A stretch of 33,650 bases of DNA, taken from contig WTXI01000365.1 in assembly GCA_022376515.1 (NCBI GenBank), positions 1-33,650 on the forward strand, in the 5' to 3' direction. This document shows, piece by piece, positions 1 through 10,231 of the stretch. The notes beneath the pieces are model-generated. The model had not been told where the DNA came from. It saw only the letters and a program-made list of their open reading frames with translations, and ran no database searches. A program made the position numbers and the translations under genes. The stretch comes from Lactifluus volemus. Its lineage: Eukaryota; Basidiomycota; Agaricomycetes; Russulales; Russulaceae. Every line of letters starts with the position of its first letter. The stretch's first letter is position 1.

Positions 1-499
1 GTTGGAGTACACCACCGTGACATTGGCGGGACAGGCTTACTGTGGGCTGCGACAGTGCTGCGGCTCCAGCCTACTGCGATCGGGGGCCGGGCCGCCTAAG
101 TCTAGCAATAGCAAGCCATTCGGTCACTTCGTTCGTGTCCCTCCACCACCACGGTTAATAACCCGTCCATTCTTCCCTCCGCCACCTGTTCCAGCTGTTC
201 TCACGGGGACGTAGTAGTCACATGTTGCGGTATAAAAATGCGATTAAAAAAAATATGCTGGGTCTCTTGCGAACGACGTCCTCAGAGAACGTGCTTGGGC
301 GAAACTTCAGCACTACAGGACTCTCCTCAGTCTTCACACAATTACCTGGCTCACACCGTCGTTAATATGAAGATACTTTATCGATTCTCGGAATCTCGGA
401 GTACCCCTCACAACACGTAACTTACAAAAGTTTAACTGCAACTCTCAACGACACTACCTTGGAGGGTGTATACAAGAAGAGAAAGACCCTCAGTTCCCC
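1..499. other. Left edge, no gene recognised
   Basis: I see no open frame with family resemblance, no tRNA and no clear repeat. The stretch lies just 3' of the first oxidoreductase gene, which is on the minus strand, so part of it is presumably that gene's 3' flank. The short frames present are unremarkable. Confidence 0.5.
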
Positions 500-1509
500 T
501 CATGCACCTGGCATGTTGTCAACCACGGAAGATGGATTCCAGTCAGGATACAGGTGATTATCCGTCTCCTTGAATGGCCCTGTAGTAGCCCAGATCTTGT
601 GTAGGTAGGCGGCAAAGTCTTGACGATTGGCGGCAAGTTGCGCTTCATACTCACTAACTGATACGTAAGTGACCTTCGTTTCCTTCCTGGTCTTTGCATC
701 ATATTCTGCGAACACCTCGTTGAACGACTGATTTCACAGGCTTGGTCAGCTTTGCGGTATCGGGGCACATTGGACGCGCGTACCTTTGTATCCCCGGCTA
801 TTCTGAAAGTGCGATTCTTCAGTTGCTCCGAGGGCAGGTGAGTCAGGACGTAGGAAATATATCGCGCAATATCAAGTCTCGAGGTGTACGGAAGTTGCTT
901 GTCGCCTTTGCCGCCGACGGATACGTGCCCACTTGTGACATCGAGGTCCAGGTACCTTGTCTGCTGTTAATGGGACGACGGAATATAAACGATGGACAAC
1001 GCACGAAGTCCAAATGTAATCAGAGAAGCTCCCGGTGTAAAACACGGCATACGGAAGGTTTAGGTCCCTTAACTGGTCCTGTATACTAGCCTTCTCGCCA
1101 AAGAATCCTTCCGTCTCTCCCTCCGTTGTCCCTCCGAATTCTGAGGGGACAAACAACTTGACGCCAGCATCCTTCGCGGCTCTTACAATTCCTTCTTGCA
1201 CTTTAAGGGCTGGAATTGCAATGGTGCAGATGGCGACATCTACCCCAACAAGAGCATTCTTCATGGACTGATGATCGTTGTAGTCGACCGGGATCACCTT
1301 GGCACCACCTTCGATAGTGGCCTTGGAGTCCTGCCAACGCTAATGAGTCTGAAAAGTCTTTTTGAGTCAAAAATCACAGGGCTCACCTGACGGGTGAGCA
1401 CAACAACCTCATTGATATTTCCTGCTGATTTCTCTTCCAAGAGCTGGCGAGTGATGAAGCCACCTATATTTCCTGCACCTACAACAGCAAATTTCTTGTA
1501 ACCAGACAT
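500..1509 (-). CDS. NmrA/isoflavone-reductase-like oxidoreductase, array copy 1
   Basis: This gene encodes a predicted NAD(P)-binding atypical short-chain reductase of 282 residues. Exons, minus strand, are 1509-1387, 1330-1005, 955-784 and 727-500; introns of 56, 49 and 56 nt all obey GT-AG. The N-terminus carries the Rossmann motif VVGAGNIGG (residues 9-17). Further in are the family motif KLFVPSEFGG and, after it, the Lys of GEKASIQ at the position of the catalytic lysine of isoflavone reductases. The C-terminal half has TSRLDIARY and a final exon ending in DNHLYPDWNPS, both shared with the other four copies. In this family such proteins are either reductases of phenolic substrates or NADP sensors; the substrate cannot be told from sequence. 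The start is the ATG giving MSGYKKFAVVG, conserved across the array. It is separated from copy 2 by a recombinase element. Confidence 0.9.
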
Positions 1510-1565
1510 GGGTGAGTATGAGGGATGGGTTGTTGAAGGAGATCCGTGTCCCCCGTCACCGTCTT

Positions 1566-1602
1566 CAATTTATCCCCTGAGCAGACAAACGATCAATAAG
1601 CA
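1566..1602 (-). promoter_or_regulatory. Two conserved upstream elements of copy 1
   Basis: On the minus strand, GATAAATTG (1566-1574) lies about 57-65 nt upstream of the ATG and TGCTTATTGATC (1591-1602) about 82-93 nt upstream. Both recur upstream of copies 2 and 3 and, in weaker form, copy 4. The first is AT-rich and in the right place for a TATA-like core element; the second could be a transcription-factor site. The roles are inferred from conservation and position only. Confidence 0.45.
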
Positions 1603-1609
1603 TAGGGGT

Positions 1610-2165
1610 ATCATATCCGCCACCCCTTTCGTGCAGCGGCACACGAATATTTATGAAAGGTATCCATGACTAATTCAATGCCCTCATGACGCAGTGAAGA
1701 CGTTTATTAGTGCCTAGGCCATCATGCCAAATGCCTAAGTGCCCGGTGACTTCCAGAGAGCCAAAAATCCAGATACTAGTGCACGGGTAACACGCCGCGC
1801 TGTAAGTCACCCACTCGTCATATTTTCGGTTTAGTGACGACGCTTGAGGTAAGTACGAAAACACTGTAGAGTCGTAGCTGACACGTATCAGACGACGGCA
1901 GGACTAGCGAATCTTTGGGCATAGAAGTGGAGTTGCGAGTCAAAGTGAACATCTGGTACGGCCGACTTCATTCTCCCCTCCCCCGAATGTGCTTAGCTCT
2001 CGACCAGTTATTATCTATCCGGACGGAGAGGCGGCATGGGTTGAGCGTGGGGCACTTCAATAGCCCGATACATCCCACTCAGAGCATGAGCCCTTTACGA
2101 CTCTTGTTGATCTATACTGGAAGATTGTTTTACACGTTCTTTTTATAAGTCGAGGAAGCATTAAA
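1610..2165. other. Intergenic stretch between copy 1 and the recombinase element
   Basis: This is the 5' flank of oxidoreductase copy 1 followed by sequence of unknown origin. No frame here resembles a known protein. The composition becomes pyrimidine-rich on the plus strand towards 2.2 kb, where the recombinase element begins. Confidence 0.4.
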
Positions 2166-2208
2166 ACCGTCGGAGTTTGTCGGATCCTCCCGGCCGGGCA
2201 TGGAGTAA

Positions 2209-2330
2209 GGTCAGAATCCACTCAGGGGTCTTTCTTCAGCTTCAACCGAACCTCGACAGGTCTGTCCCGTCTCTCAGTTTCCTTTGTTCTTTTCCTGACT
2301 TGCGCCTCGTAAGTCTCATCTTTAGCCACT
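2209..2330 (+). repeat. Left imperfect direct repeat of the recombinase element
   Basis: The repeat starts around TCAGAA (2211) and contains TTCCTGACTTGCGCCTCGT (2292-2310). The right copy has TTCCAGACTTGCGCGTCGT at 4143-4161, 17 of 19 identical. The first 35-40 bases of the two copies also align at roughly two thirds identity, with the same order and similar spacing (100 versus 88 nt between anchors). Confidence 0.4.
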
Positions 2331-2662
2331 CAACACCCGCCGCCCGCCACCTGAAGATTTCGCTGTCTGGTTCGAAGTACTGAGTCGCCTACCGTTGACT
2401 CCCTCGTCTTCACTACCCCCGGCTTGCTAATTTTACTGACAATTTTAACACTGCAAATCTTAAACTCCTTCACCCCAAGGCTTCTGCTTGTTACACCCTC
2501 ATTCTTCTTTTCACCGGTCAAGACCTCATCCAATTCGGGATTGACCTCTCCGTTGGACCTGCTCTCCTGTGCCCTAAGTCACGGTATTGCCGTACACTTG
2601 CAACCACGTCTCAAAGCTTTCCCATCCTAACATTCCGCCCTTGCGCCAAAGAGACCCTCTAG

Positions 2663-3685
2663 ATGCGCTCAGAAGTACGTAAAGGCAAATTGAAAGTTGG
2701 CTCCTCGTCCCGGCAACGAGCACGCGAGACGCGGATCCTTGAACAGTTTCGTGAGGCGAGAGTGCTTGCTCTTCGTTATTCCCTTGGCCGTTCTATTCTG
2801 TCTAAGAACGAGATGCATCTGAAATCGTACATCGAGTTTTGTGACTTGCACTCATTTCCCTATGATCCCACTGTGGAGACCTTGAGCAACTTCATTGTTT
2901 ACACGGCTCATTATATTTCACCTCTTTCCATCTCTGCCTACCTCTCAAGCATTTGCAACGGTATGGAAGATCTGTTCCCGGACGTCAGGAAAGCTTGCAA
3001 ACACTCACTCGTTCTCCGCATTCTCAAGGGTTGCATCCGGCGATTTAGTCTCTCTCAATGCAAACGTCCCTTAACCCTCAATCACCTCTTGACTTTCTCA
3101 CGCGCGTACCCCCTGCCCTCCCACGATGACCTCCTCTTTCTCGCTCTCGTTTCGTGCGGTTTCTTTGGCCTGCACCGTCTGAGAGAGCTCGTCGACGAAG
3201 ACGACCCATTGCAGCGCTCCTGTTTCAGTCGTATCCGCCGTTTCACCGTCTTCTCGTCGGATAACCACATCCGCTACGTAATGCCTGCCCACAAGACTTG
3301 GAAGGGACTGTTTTCCGAAGAGAGTTCCATTTTAATCTCCCGCATCCCAAACTGCCCTTTCGACCCGTTTTCCATTTTCCTTCGTTATCTTCGCAGCAGG
3401 GACACGCTCGCGCTCTTTCACCCGTATCTGTGGCTTGATTCACGGAAAATGGTTCCAACACGTTCCTGGTTCTTTCAGAGGCTGCATAGCTTTCTTCCTG
3501 TCGGAAGACACTCCCTCCGCCTCGGCGGAGCCACTTTCTTTGCATCCCAAGGCTGGTCTGGTGAGCGCATTCAGGCTCTCGGCCGTTGGATACCAGAGGA
3601 TTTCGACTTTTATACTCAAAAGCACCCTCCTTTGCTTCACGCCCTCACTCCAGCCGCCTCACCCTTCCCTGCCGCTCCGGTGTAA
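2663..3685 (+). CDS. Tyrosine recombinase/integrase, intronless
   Basis: The 340-residue frame has the layout of a tyrosine recombinase: an N-terminal helical SAM-like DNA-binding region (about 30-130) and a C-terminal catalytic domain. Catalytic residues can be read directly. Arg172 lies in GLHRLREL (box I, R-x-x-E-L), Lys211 in PAHKTWKG (the beta-hairpin lysine), and His283 and Arg286 in HSLRLGGA (box II, HxxR). Trp309 in LGRW sits at the second His/Trp position, and Tyr317 in DFYTQKHP is the nucleophile. The full R-K-H-R-W-Y set is present and the frame is uninterrupted, so the enzyme could be active. Such enzymes cut and rejoin DNA through a 3'-phosphotyrosine. It has no introns, unlike its neighbours, consistent with a mobile origin. 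The ATG at 2663 is the first in frame; another start cannot be excluded. Confidence 0.85.
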   Translation: MRSEVRKGKLKVGSSSRQRARETRILEQFREARVLALRYSLGRSILSKNEMHLKSYIEFCDLHSFPYDPTVETLSNFIVYTAHYISPLSISAYLSSICNGMEDLFPDVRKACKHSLVLRILKGCIRRFSLSQCKRPLTLNHLLTFSRAYPLPSHDDLLFLALVSCGFFGLHRLRELVDEDDPLQRSCFSRIRRFTVFSSDNHIRYVMPAHKTWKGLFSEESSILISRIPNCPFDPFSIFLRYLRSRDTLALFHPYLWLDSRKMVPTRSWFFQRLHSFLPVGRHSLRLGGATFFASQGWSGERIQALGRWIPEDFDFYTQKHPPLLHALTPAASPFPAAPV

Positions 3686-4071
3686 ATTCACTACCCCATT
3701 TTAATTCACTGCAGGCCTCCCTCTTTCACAACGCTTTACATGCCATTTTTGCCGTCCGTCTCATGTCGCCGCTATTAACGCCGAAACTCTTCGGGTACCC
3801 GTACACCCGCACCCACTATCCTCTTTCCTCGTACTTGTGGTCGAATCGTCGTTCTGAGGTGGGCTAATTACAACCTTGAACGAGGTTACTGAAATCTAAT
3901 CGGAGCGCGTCATGTTCTTCGGAACTGCCTCGCTCGCACGCGCTTTTCTACTCCCTCTAGCCAGCTCTTGCCACTTCCAAGTTTTTATTTGGTTCCCTGC
4001 CCTTCCACCGTTACGCCGTCACCCTCCTTTCAAGCTCATCCTCCAATCCTCGTCTTTCCGAACAAGAGGGA

Positions 4072-4181
4072 AGTCAGAACTGACTCGGGGGTGTTTTCCC
4101 AGTTTTCTGCGCACACGTCAGATTTTCCTCTCGTGTACTCCTTTCCAGACTTGCGCGTCGTTTGTTCGCTTGTAGTTTTAG
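4072..4181 (+). repeat. Right imperfect direct repeat of the recombinase element
   Basis: This is the partner of the repeat at 2209-2330. Shared anchors are TCAGAA (4074-4079) and the 19-nt segment at 4143-4161. It lies about 390 nt downstream of the recombinase stop codon. Divergence between the copies suggests an old insertion or loosely conserved subterminal repeats. Confidence 0.4.
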
Positions 4182-4215
4182 CTCACGTCGGCCTCATCCT
4201 TGTTTGTCTGTAATG

Positions 4216-4774
4216 CGCTCCTCTCATGTATGTTACCATCCGTGATATTCGTCTCGCCTCGCCTTTGCGAATGCCAAAAACGTTCGGGTGTGGCTCCCGC
4301 TAGCTGCCACCGATTATGTAAGGGATTGAGACATCGGAATTTACCGTGACACTGAACTCGGATACAGTATCGTGGTGATGAGAAGAATACAGCACACAGT
4401 TATGGCCATTTACAACCCTTTTGTGCAGATCCAATGATTATGGGTACAACGGGATTATCTGAAGGTCGTTTTTCAAAGGTACCCGAATTTACAACAGCTA
4501 AAGGGCATGGGCTAAAACTGGCATCGGCTTTACTGGATTTAAATTTGTCCGTGAGCCAGCATTTTAGCGATTTCCACTGGACCAAGCTGCCTGCAGGATA
4601 CTCACGGCCGTCACCACAATGTCCTGGGCTAACATTGTCCTTACCCGAATCAGAGCAATTTTATCGATTCTCTAGAACTCACATTTCATGTAACAGTGAT
4701 ATGTACGTAACAACCAGGTCATCTACTACTATTACGCCACTCTCTTTGAGGCACGGAAAAAGATCCAGTGTCCC
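4216..4774. other. Intergenic stretch 3' of copy 2
   Basis: This is sequence between the recombinase element and the stop codon of oxidoreductase copy 2. No coding, RNA or repeat signal was recognised. Confidence 0.4.
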
Positions 4775-5789
4775 TCATTCAGTTCTAATGTTGTCAAGCA
4801 CTGGAGACGGATTCCAGTTCGGATACAAGTGGTTATCCACACCAAGGATTGGCTCGGCAGTGGCCCACATCTTGTGCAGGTAGGCAGGGATGTCGTTAGG
4901 ATCTGCGGCAATTCGTTCCTCAAGTTTAGCAATTGGTATGTAAGTGACCTCCAACTTCTTCCCAGTCTTCGCTTCGTATGCCTGGAATACCTCGTTGAAC
5001 GACTGTTTTTGACGCTTAGTCACCCTGCGGAATCAAACAGTAGAATTCATTTACCTTGGTATCTCCGAACAGCTCAAAGGCACGATTCTCCAGCTGTTCA
5101 GCAGGCAGGTGCGTCAGAATGTAGGAAACGTATCGAGCGATATCAGTCCTTGAAGTGAACGCAATCTTCCTGTTACCATCGCCGCCAACAGTCACCCTTC
5201 CGTTTGTGATATCGAGCTCCAGCAGCCTGTTCTGCTGTTAACTGAACGGTACACTGGGAATAGAATAAAGAGAAGCGCACGGTCTCCAAATGTAATCAGA
5301 GTAAATTCCGGTGTGAAAGATGGTATACGGAAGGCCCAGAGCCCCCAACTGGTGCCGTATGCCAACTTTCTGCCCAAAGAATCCTTCCGTTTCTTCTGGG
5401 CTTGCTTTTACCCCCCCAAATTCTGAGGGGACAAACAACTTGACGCCAGCCTCTTTTGCAGCCTTTGCGATTCCGACTTGCAAGCCAAGAGCTGCAGCTG
5501 CAATGGTACAGATGACAACATCCACACCAGCCAGAGCGTCCTTCATAGACTGATGATTCGAGTAGTCGGTCGGGATCAACTTGGCGTCACCTTCGATGGT
5601 AGTCTTAGATCCCTGCCATCATCGATCAGTCTGCAGCGCTTGACTCATCAAGTCTCAAATATTTACCTGGCGTGTGAGGACGACAACCTCATTAATGACT
5701 CCTGCTGACTTCTCATCCAGGAGCTGGCGGATCATGAAACTACCTGTATATCCGGCACCGATGACAGCGAAGGTCTTGTAGGCAGACAT
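4775..5789 (-). CDS. NmrA/isoflavone-reductase-like oxidoreductase, array copy 2
   Basis: This gene encodes 284 residues from four exons (5789-5667, 5612-5281, 5226-5055, 5002-4775) with introns of 54, 54 and 52 nt at the same positions and phases as copy 1. The Rossmann motif is VIGAGYTGS, the family motif KLFVPSEFGG is intact, and the candidate catalytic Lys lies in GQKVGIR. It is two residues longer than copies 1 and 5, next to the SEFGG motif. It is closest to copy 3: LGLQVGIAKAAKEAGVKLF is identical in the two proteins, and long stretches are identical at DNA level. It is a cytosolic NAD(P)-dependent reductase or NADP-sensing protein by family; the substrate is unknown. Confidence 0.9.
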
Positions 5790-5853
5790 GCTTTACTCGT
5801 AGTTAGCGGGATGTGGGACGTTATGTTGAGGGCTGATCCATTCCCATCCTCTC

Positions 5854-6018
5854 CAATTTATCTTCTTCGCAGCTAAGGGGGCCATGTGTTCCCATCACAT
5901 CGTATTGCTAATCGATGATGGCCTCATTTTTGCGTCCGGGGCTACTTACGATACTGTCAACCATGTTTGATTCGCAGGGCGAAACCAGAAGGCCTTTTGG
6001 AAGCTTGATCAATAAGCA
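5854..6018 (-). promoter_or_regulatory. Two conserved upstream elements of copy 2
   Basis: On the minus strand, GATAAATTG (5854-5862) lies about 65-73 nt and TGCTTATTGATC (6007-6018) about 218-229 nt upstream of the ATG at 5789. The spacing between the two elements differs from copy 1, but the motifs are the same. Function is inferred. Confidence 0.45.
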
Positions 6019-6139
6019 AAGGGACGTCGTCGTATCGTTACAAAGTGGGCGGTGATTATCAGTAATAACAGGGCCTCGTGGAATGAATTTCACAACACAT
6101 TATTAATGATCTTTTGAGAGAAACCGTTGTCGGAGTCGT

Positions 6140-6360
6140 GATAGATGACGCCACGAAGAACCTCGGGATACAAATCATACAGCATGGGATGTTTCATATG
6201 TTTCGTCACGGCCCATCCATCTAGCTGCAGTGGGGCCGAGTGGGCGTTCTTCCAGACGTTCGTTAGAGCTAGCATCTATGCCGTCATGCAAAGCCGCCTG
6301 TATATCCGAGTCTGATACTGATCACTGACCCATTACAATGAGTGATTATGAATCAATGAA
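6140..6360. repeat. Duplicated 5' flank, copy 2 member
   Basis: Segments match the flank of copy 3 in the same order. TGACGCCACGAAG (6146-6158) matches TGACCCCACGAAG (8345-8357). GTTTCATATGTTT (6190-6202) recurs near 8376-8388. GTGATTATGAATCAA (6342-6356) is identical at 8508-8522. The duplication therefore took at least about 560 bp of upstream DNA along with the gene. Confidence 0.55.
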
Positions 6361-7067
6361 TCAAGTATTGTTGGTATCAGCCGGAAAACTGTACGTAGTA
6401 TCCTGCCTCGATGCCCGGGCCATTCCAAATCTGATGCCAAGGTTTCGCATCAATCGCTATGCAAGGTATGTAACTTATGAAAAGCAAGTTCAAGTTCAAG
6501 CTAGCCTGAGTTCCGGGAGTGGCAAGTGTGCAAGTTACACGCGAGATAAGTTGCAACGCCCGGCCCGGCGGCGCGTTAGTCATGGTTGACATCGGCCCAT
6601 CTCTACCCCGCCCATCATTCCATAGGCAAACGTAGACCTCGCAGAGCATTCAAACTGAACTTGCCGCCACTAGCCTAGTAGAAGCAAAGTTGTATGATGC
6701 ATCTGATTACTAGACCGTACCACCCTTCTGACAGCCTGCAGAAATGGGTGGTATATTATTAGCGGGGCCGCCAGGTGGCTGGTGTGTGTCGGCTGTGTAC
6801 CGGTGTGTCGAGGACTGTCGTTCTCGAACTTGACGGAAGGCCTTCAGCCCCACCTGTGCCAGTTCCATCGTTAATTTTATACAACGGAATGCTTCCGCGG
6901 AGATGGCCTGCCAGTGAGTGTTGGCCACTCAACCAGCCAGCACAAGTCGCTTTTCACCGATCTATGCCAGTGCCTTTCAGTATAGAATAATAACTTCAAG
7001 TTTGATTCCCTATGCAGCTCTGCTCTGGCATGTAGTCTGTGTACCAAGTCAAAATGTTATTTTATAG
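6361..7067. other. Intergenic stretch between copies 2 and 3
   Basis: No gene was recognised. It lies between the shared upstream segment of copy 2 and the stop codon of copy 3. Short frames here lack family resemblance and are probably chance. Confidence 0.4.
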
Positions 7068-8081
7068 CTATGCGACAGGAATGTGGTCAAGCACTGGGGA
7101 CGGATTCCAATCCGGAAACAAATGGTTATCGGAATTCGGGAATGGTCTCGCAGTTGCCCAAACCTTGTGCAGGTAGGCAACGATGTCGTTAGGGTTAGCG
7201 GCAAATCGTGCATCAAGTTCAGAAATTGGTATGTGAGTGACCTCCAACTTCTTCCCAGTCTTCGTTTCATATGCCTGGAATATCTCATTGAACGACTGTT
7301 TTAATACTTAGTCACTCCACTGAATCAAGACCTATAGAGTTCATTTACCTTGGTATCTCCGAACAGTTTAAGGGAACGATTCTCCAGTTGTTCAGCAGGC
7401 AGGTGCGTCAGAACATAGGAAACGTATCGAGCAATATCAGCTCTTGAAGTGAACGGAAGTTGCTTGTTACCATCATCACCGACAGACACCTTTCCGCTTG
7501 CGACGTCAAGATTAAACGATCTGCTGTACTGTTAGCTGGCTGCACTGGATGAAATAATAGAATGAAGAGAAGCGCACGGTTCCCAAATGAAATCAGAGTA
7601 GATTCCGGTGTAAAATATGGTATATGGGAGGCCAAGAGCCTTCAACTGGTTCCGTATACCAGCCTTCTCACCAATCAGCCCTTCCGCTTCTTCTGCTTTT
7701 ACCCCTCCAAATTCTGAAGGGACAAACAACTTGACGCCAGCCTCCTTTGCAGCCTTTGCGATTCCGACTTGCAAGCCAAGAGCTGAAGTTGAAATGGTGG
7801 AGATGACAACATCCACACCAGCTAGAGCAGCCTTTACGGACTGATCATTCGAATAGTCGACCTGGACCACCTTGACATCGCCTTGGATTGTGGTCCTAGA
7901 TTCCTGTCATCACTAATGAATCCTCATGGTTGATTCAAGGTCATTAGGCTTAACTTACCTGACGTGTAAGGACGGTGACCTCGTTAATAACCTTTGCCAA
8001 TTTGTCCTTTAGGAGCTGGCGGACAATGAAGTCTCCTGTATTTCCAGTGCCGATAACAACAAAGTTTTTGTAAGCAGACAT
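7068..8081 (-). CDS. NmrA/isoflavone-reductase-like oxidoreductase, array copy 3
   Basis: The exons are 8081-7959, 7903-7578, 7520-7349 (or 7523-7349) and 7295-7068, giving 282 or 283 residues. The alternative comes from a CAGCAG tandem acceptor at the start of exon 3; the downstream choice gives the same 172-nt exon as the other copies. The Rossmann motif is VIGTGNTGD, followed by KLFVPSEFGG and a candidate catalytic Lys in GEKAGIR. It is the nearest relative of copy 2, including much of the 5' flank. Exon 4 ends in DNHLFPDWNPS, again matching the array. The frame is intact. Function beyond NAD(P) binding and probable reductase activity is unknown. Confidence 0.9.
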
Positions 8082-8151
8082 GTTTTAGCCTGAGACTTTC
8101 GGATACGAGATGAGGGACGTGGCATTGAGAACGATACACTCCCACCCTCCT

Positions 8152-8248
8152 CAATTTATCGTACTCGTAACTATGGGGGCTGTGTGTCCCCAACACATCA
8201 TATCACCACGTTTGTCGTGGAGTCCTTTGAAAACTTGATCAATAAGCA
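8152..8248 (-). promoter_or_regulatory. Two conserved upstream elements of copy 3
   Basis: On the minus strand, GATAAATTG (8152-8160) lies about 71-79 nt and TGCTTATTGATC (8237-8248) about 156-167 nt upstream of the ATG at 8081. They are the same elements as upstream of copies 1 and 2. Confidence 0.45.
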
Positions 8249-8339
8249 ATGGCCCGGGGTATGATACACTAGGTCCGGTCGTGGCAAGGAGTGTAGCGAT
8301 TAATAACAGAACTCCGTGAAACCTTACAATGCCTTGATC

Positions 8340-8525
8340 ATTAATGACCCCACGAAGGGTCTTCAAAGTGGAGGTGTTTCATATGTTTTGTTACGGGTCA
8401 CCAGTTGAGCCGTGCACGGTACACTTCCAGATCTTTGTAAGAAGCAGCGCTCAGAGCCAGCGCCTTTACGCCGCCATCACGTGTCCGAGCCACGACGCCG
8501 CCAGTAAGTGATTATGAATCAAAAA
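8340..8525. repeat. Duplicated 5' flank, copy 3 member
   Basis: This is the counterpart of 6140-6360, with matching blocks at 8345-8357, near 8376-8388 and at 8508-8522. It marks one end of the duplicated unit. Confidence 0.55.
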
Positions 8526-9161
8526 GTAAAACTACGTCGGCTACTGTAACCAACGCAAGCGTACCATTCTGGCTGATTCTCATAAACCGCCGTGCGAGGT
8601 ATGAAACACAACGCTCCACAACTAGTGGTCGTATTACTAAAGCTGCCACTGTTGCACATTCAGCTTCTCCAGGCCACATGTCACCGGCTGCGTGCGCTGG
8701 CGCCAGTGCAACTATCATAAATTTCAAATGTGCCGTCACGGTATCTACACGACTGTGTTAGCACAGAACGGTAAAATGGGCAAAGGCATTCAAAAGGAGG
8801 CCCGCTGTCCAACTTAGCGGGCCTGGGCTTGGTACTCTGAGTGAACTTTCATAAGATTCGTATCACTAGTACTAAAGCTCTCAAAGCTGGCTGCTACAAC
8901 TCCGAGTCTGAATACCACTGTACTCGTATCATCCAGTGGTTTTCAGACGTGCTGTGTCTTATTAAACCATTGCTTCTAGCGGCAAGCGCAATGCTTTGCT
9001 ATGTCCATATCCGCATATGTCTCTCCGGCTTCTAGGTTACTATCCACATTCGCTCTTCATTTTTACAACGGAAGGCGTGGACTACTAGTATGCACAGATT
9101 CTCTACGTGACCCTGGTGGCACCTAATATAAGTGCAAAGTCAAAAGGTCATTTCATATCCT
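8526..9161. other. Intergenic stretch between copies 3 and 4
   Basis: Nothing recognisable as a gene, RNA or mobile element. Confidence 0.4.
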
Positions 9162-10173
9162 TCATGCGACTGGAATGTTGTCAAGCACAGAGGACGGATT
9201 CCAGTCGGGATATAGGTGGTTGTCCGATTTTGAAACGGCTCCAGTCGTGGCCAACATCTTGTGCAGGAAGGCGGCGAAATCTTGAGGATCAGAAGCAAGT
9301 CGTGCTTCAAGCTCAGAGACTGGTATGTAAGTAACTTCCAACTTCTTTCCGGTCTTTGCTTCATATGCTCTGAATATCTCGTTGAACGACTGTTTTTAAG
9401 GACTTTGATATACTATGGTGTCGAGCACATGGGATGCGCGTACCTTGATATCTCCTGCTAGTCTAAAGGAATGATTCTCCAGTTGTTCAACAGGCAGGTG
9501 TGTCAGCACATAGGAAACGTATCGAGCAATGTCAAGTCTAGACGTGAACGAAATCTGCGTGTCGCCATCGCCGCCGACCGAGACTTTCCCACTTGTGACA
9601 TCGAGGATCAGCAATCTATTCTACTGTTAATTGAATGAATGGCTAAGGACAGATGACTAGGGACACACGGAGTCCAGATCCAGTCGGCATATAGCCCTGG
9701 GTAAAAGGCGGCAAACGGAAGGCCTAAGGCCGTCAACTGGCTCTGAATGCTCCCCTTTGCATCGGAGAACGTCGGACTTCCCTCTGCTGATCCTCCAAAT
9801 TCTGATGGGACAAATAGTTTGACACCAGCGTCCTTTGCTGCCTCAGCGATTCTTGTTTGCAAGCCGAGACATGAAGACGAGACGGTATAGATGACGACAT
9901 CTACGCTACTGGTAGCGAGTGCATCCTTTATGGACTGTTTGTTCGAGTGGTCTACTGGGATCGTCTTTGCGTCATCGTCGACAGTGGCCTTGAATCCCTG
10001 CCACTGATGAATTTGCAGTGCCAGTGGTTGACTCAAATTTACGAACGTACTTCACGAGTAAGGACAACAACCTCGTTGACGGTTCCGGTCGCTTTGTACT
10101 TCAGCAACTGTCGGACGATGAAGCTGCCCGTCATTCCTGTACCGACGATAGCAAAGTTTTTGTACCCAGACAT
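9162..10173 (-). CDS. NmrA/isoflavone-reductase-like oxidoreductase, array copy 4
   Basis: This gene encodes 283 residues from exons 10173-10051, 9997-9669, 9615-9444 and 9389-9162; introns are 53, 53 and 54 nt. The nucleotide-binding loop is IVGTGMTGS, followed by KLFVPSEFGG. The region after that motif differs from the other copies (SPTFSDAKGSIQSQL) but still places a Lys at the candidate catalytic position. An insertion (ATSSVD) precedes the VVIYT strand. The first intron follows a Glu codon rather than the Gln codon used by the other copies. The frame is intact. This is the most diverged of the four copies that share promoter elements, which may mean a different substrate. Confidence 0.88.
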
Positions 10174-10231
10174 ACGTTGAAGCTGATATGCTTTATAAAT
10201 AACCGGTGGGATGATGTTGAGGCTATTTGAC

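Larger units (their letters stand above)
2170..4215 (+). mobile_element. Putative single-gene tyrosine-recombinase element
   Basis: A block of about 2 kb, strongly pyrimidine-rich on the plus strand, contains one intronless recombinase gene (2663-3685). It is bounded by two imperfect direct repeats (about 2209-2330 and 4072-4181). No reverse transcriptase, RNase H or DDE transposase frame is visible, which argues against a full DIRS retroelement. Crypton-like DNA elements and solo recombinases derived from DIRS elements are the known families closest in kind. The block separates oxidoreductase copies 1 and 2, whose gap (about 3.3 kb) is far wider than the other gaps (about 1.1-1.3 kb). The exact ends and any target-site duplication are not resolved. 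Confidence 0.5.
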
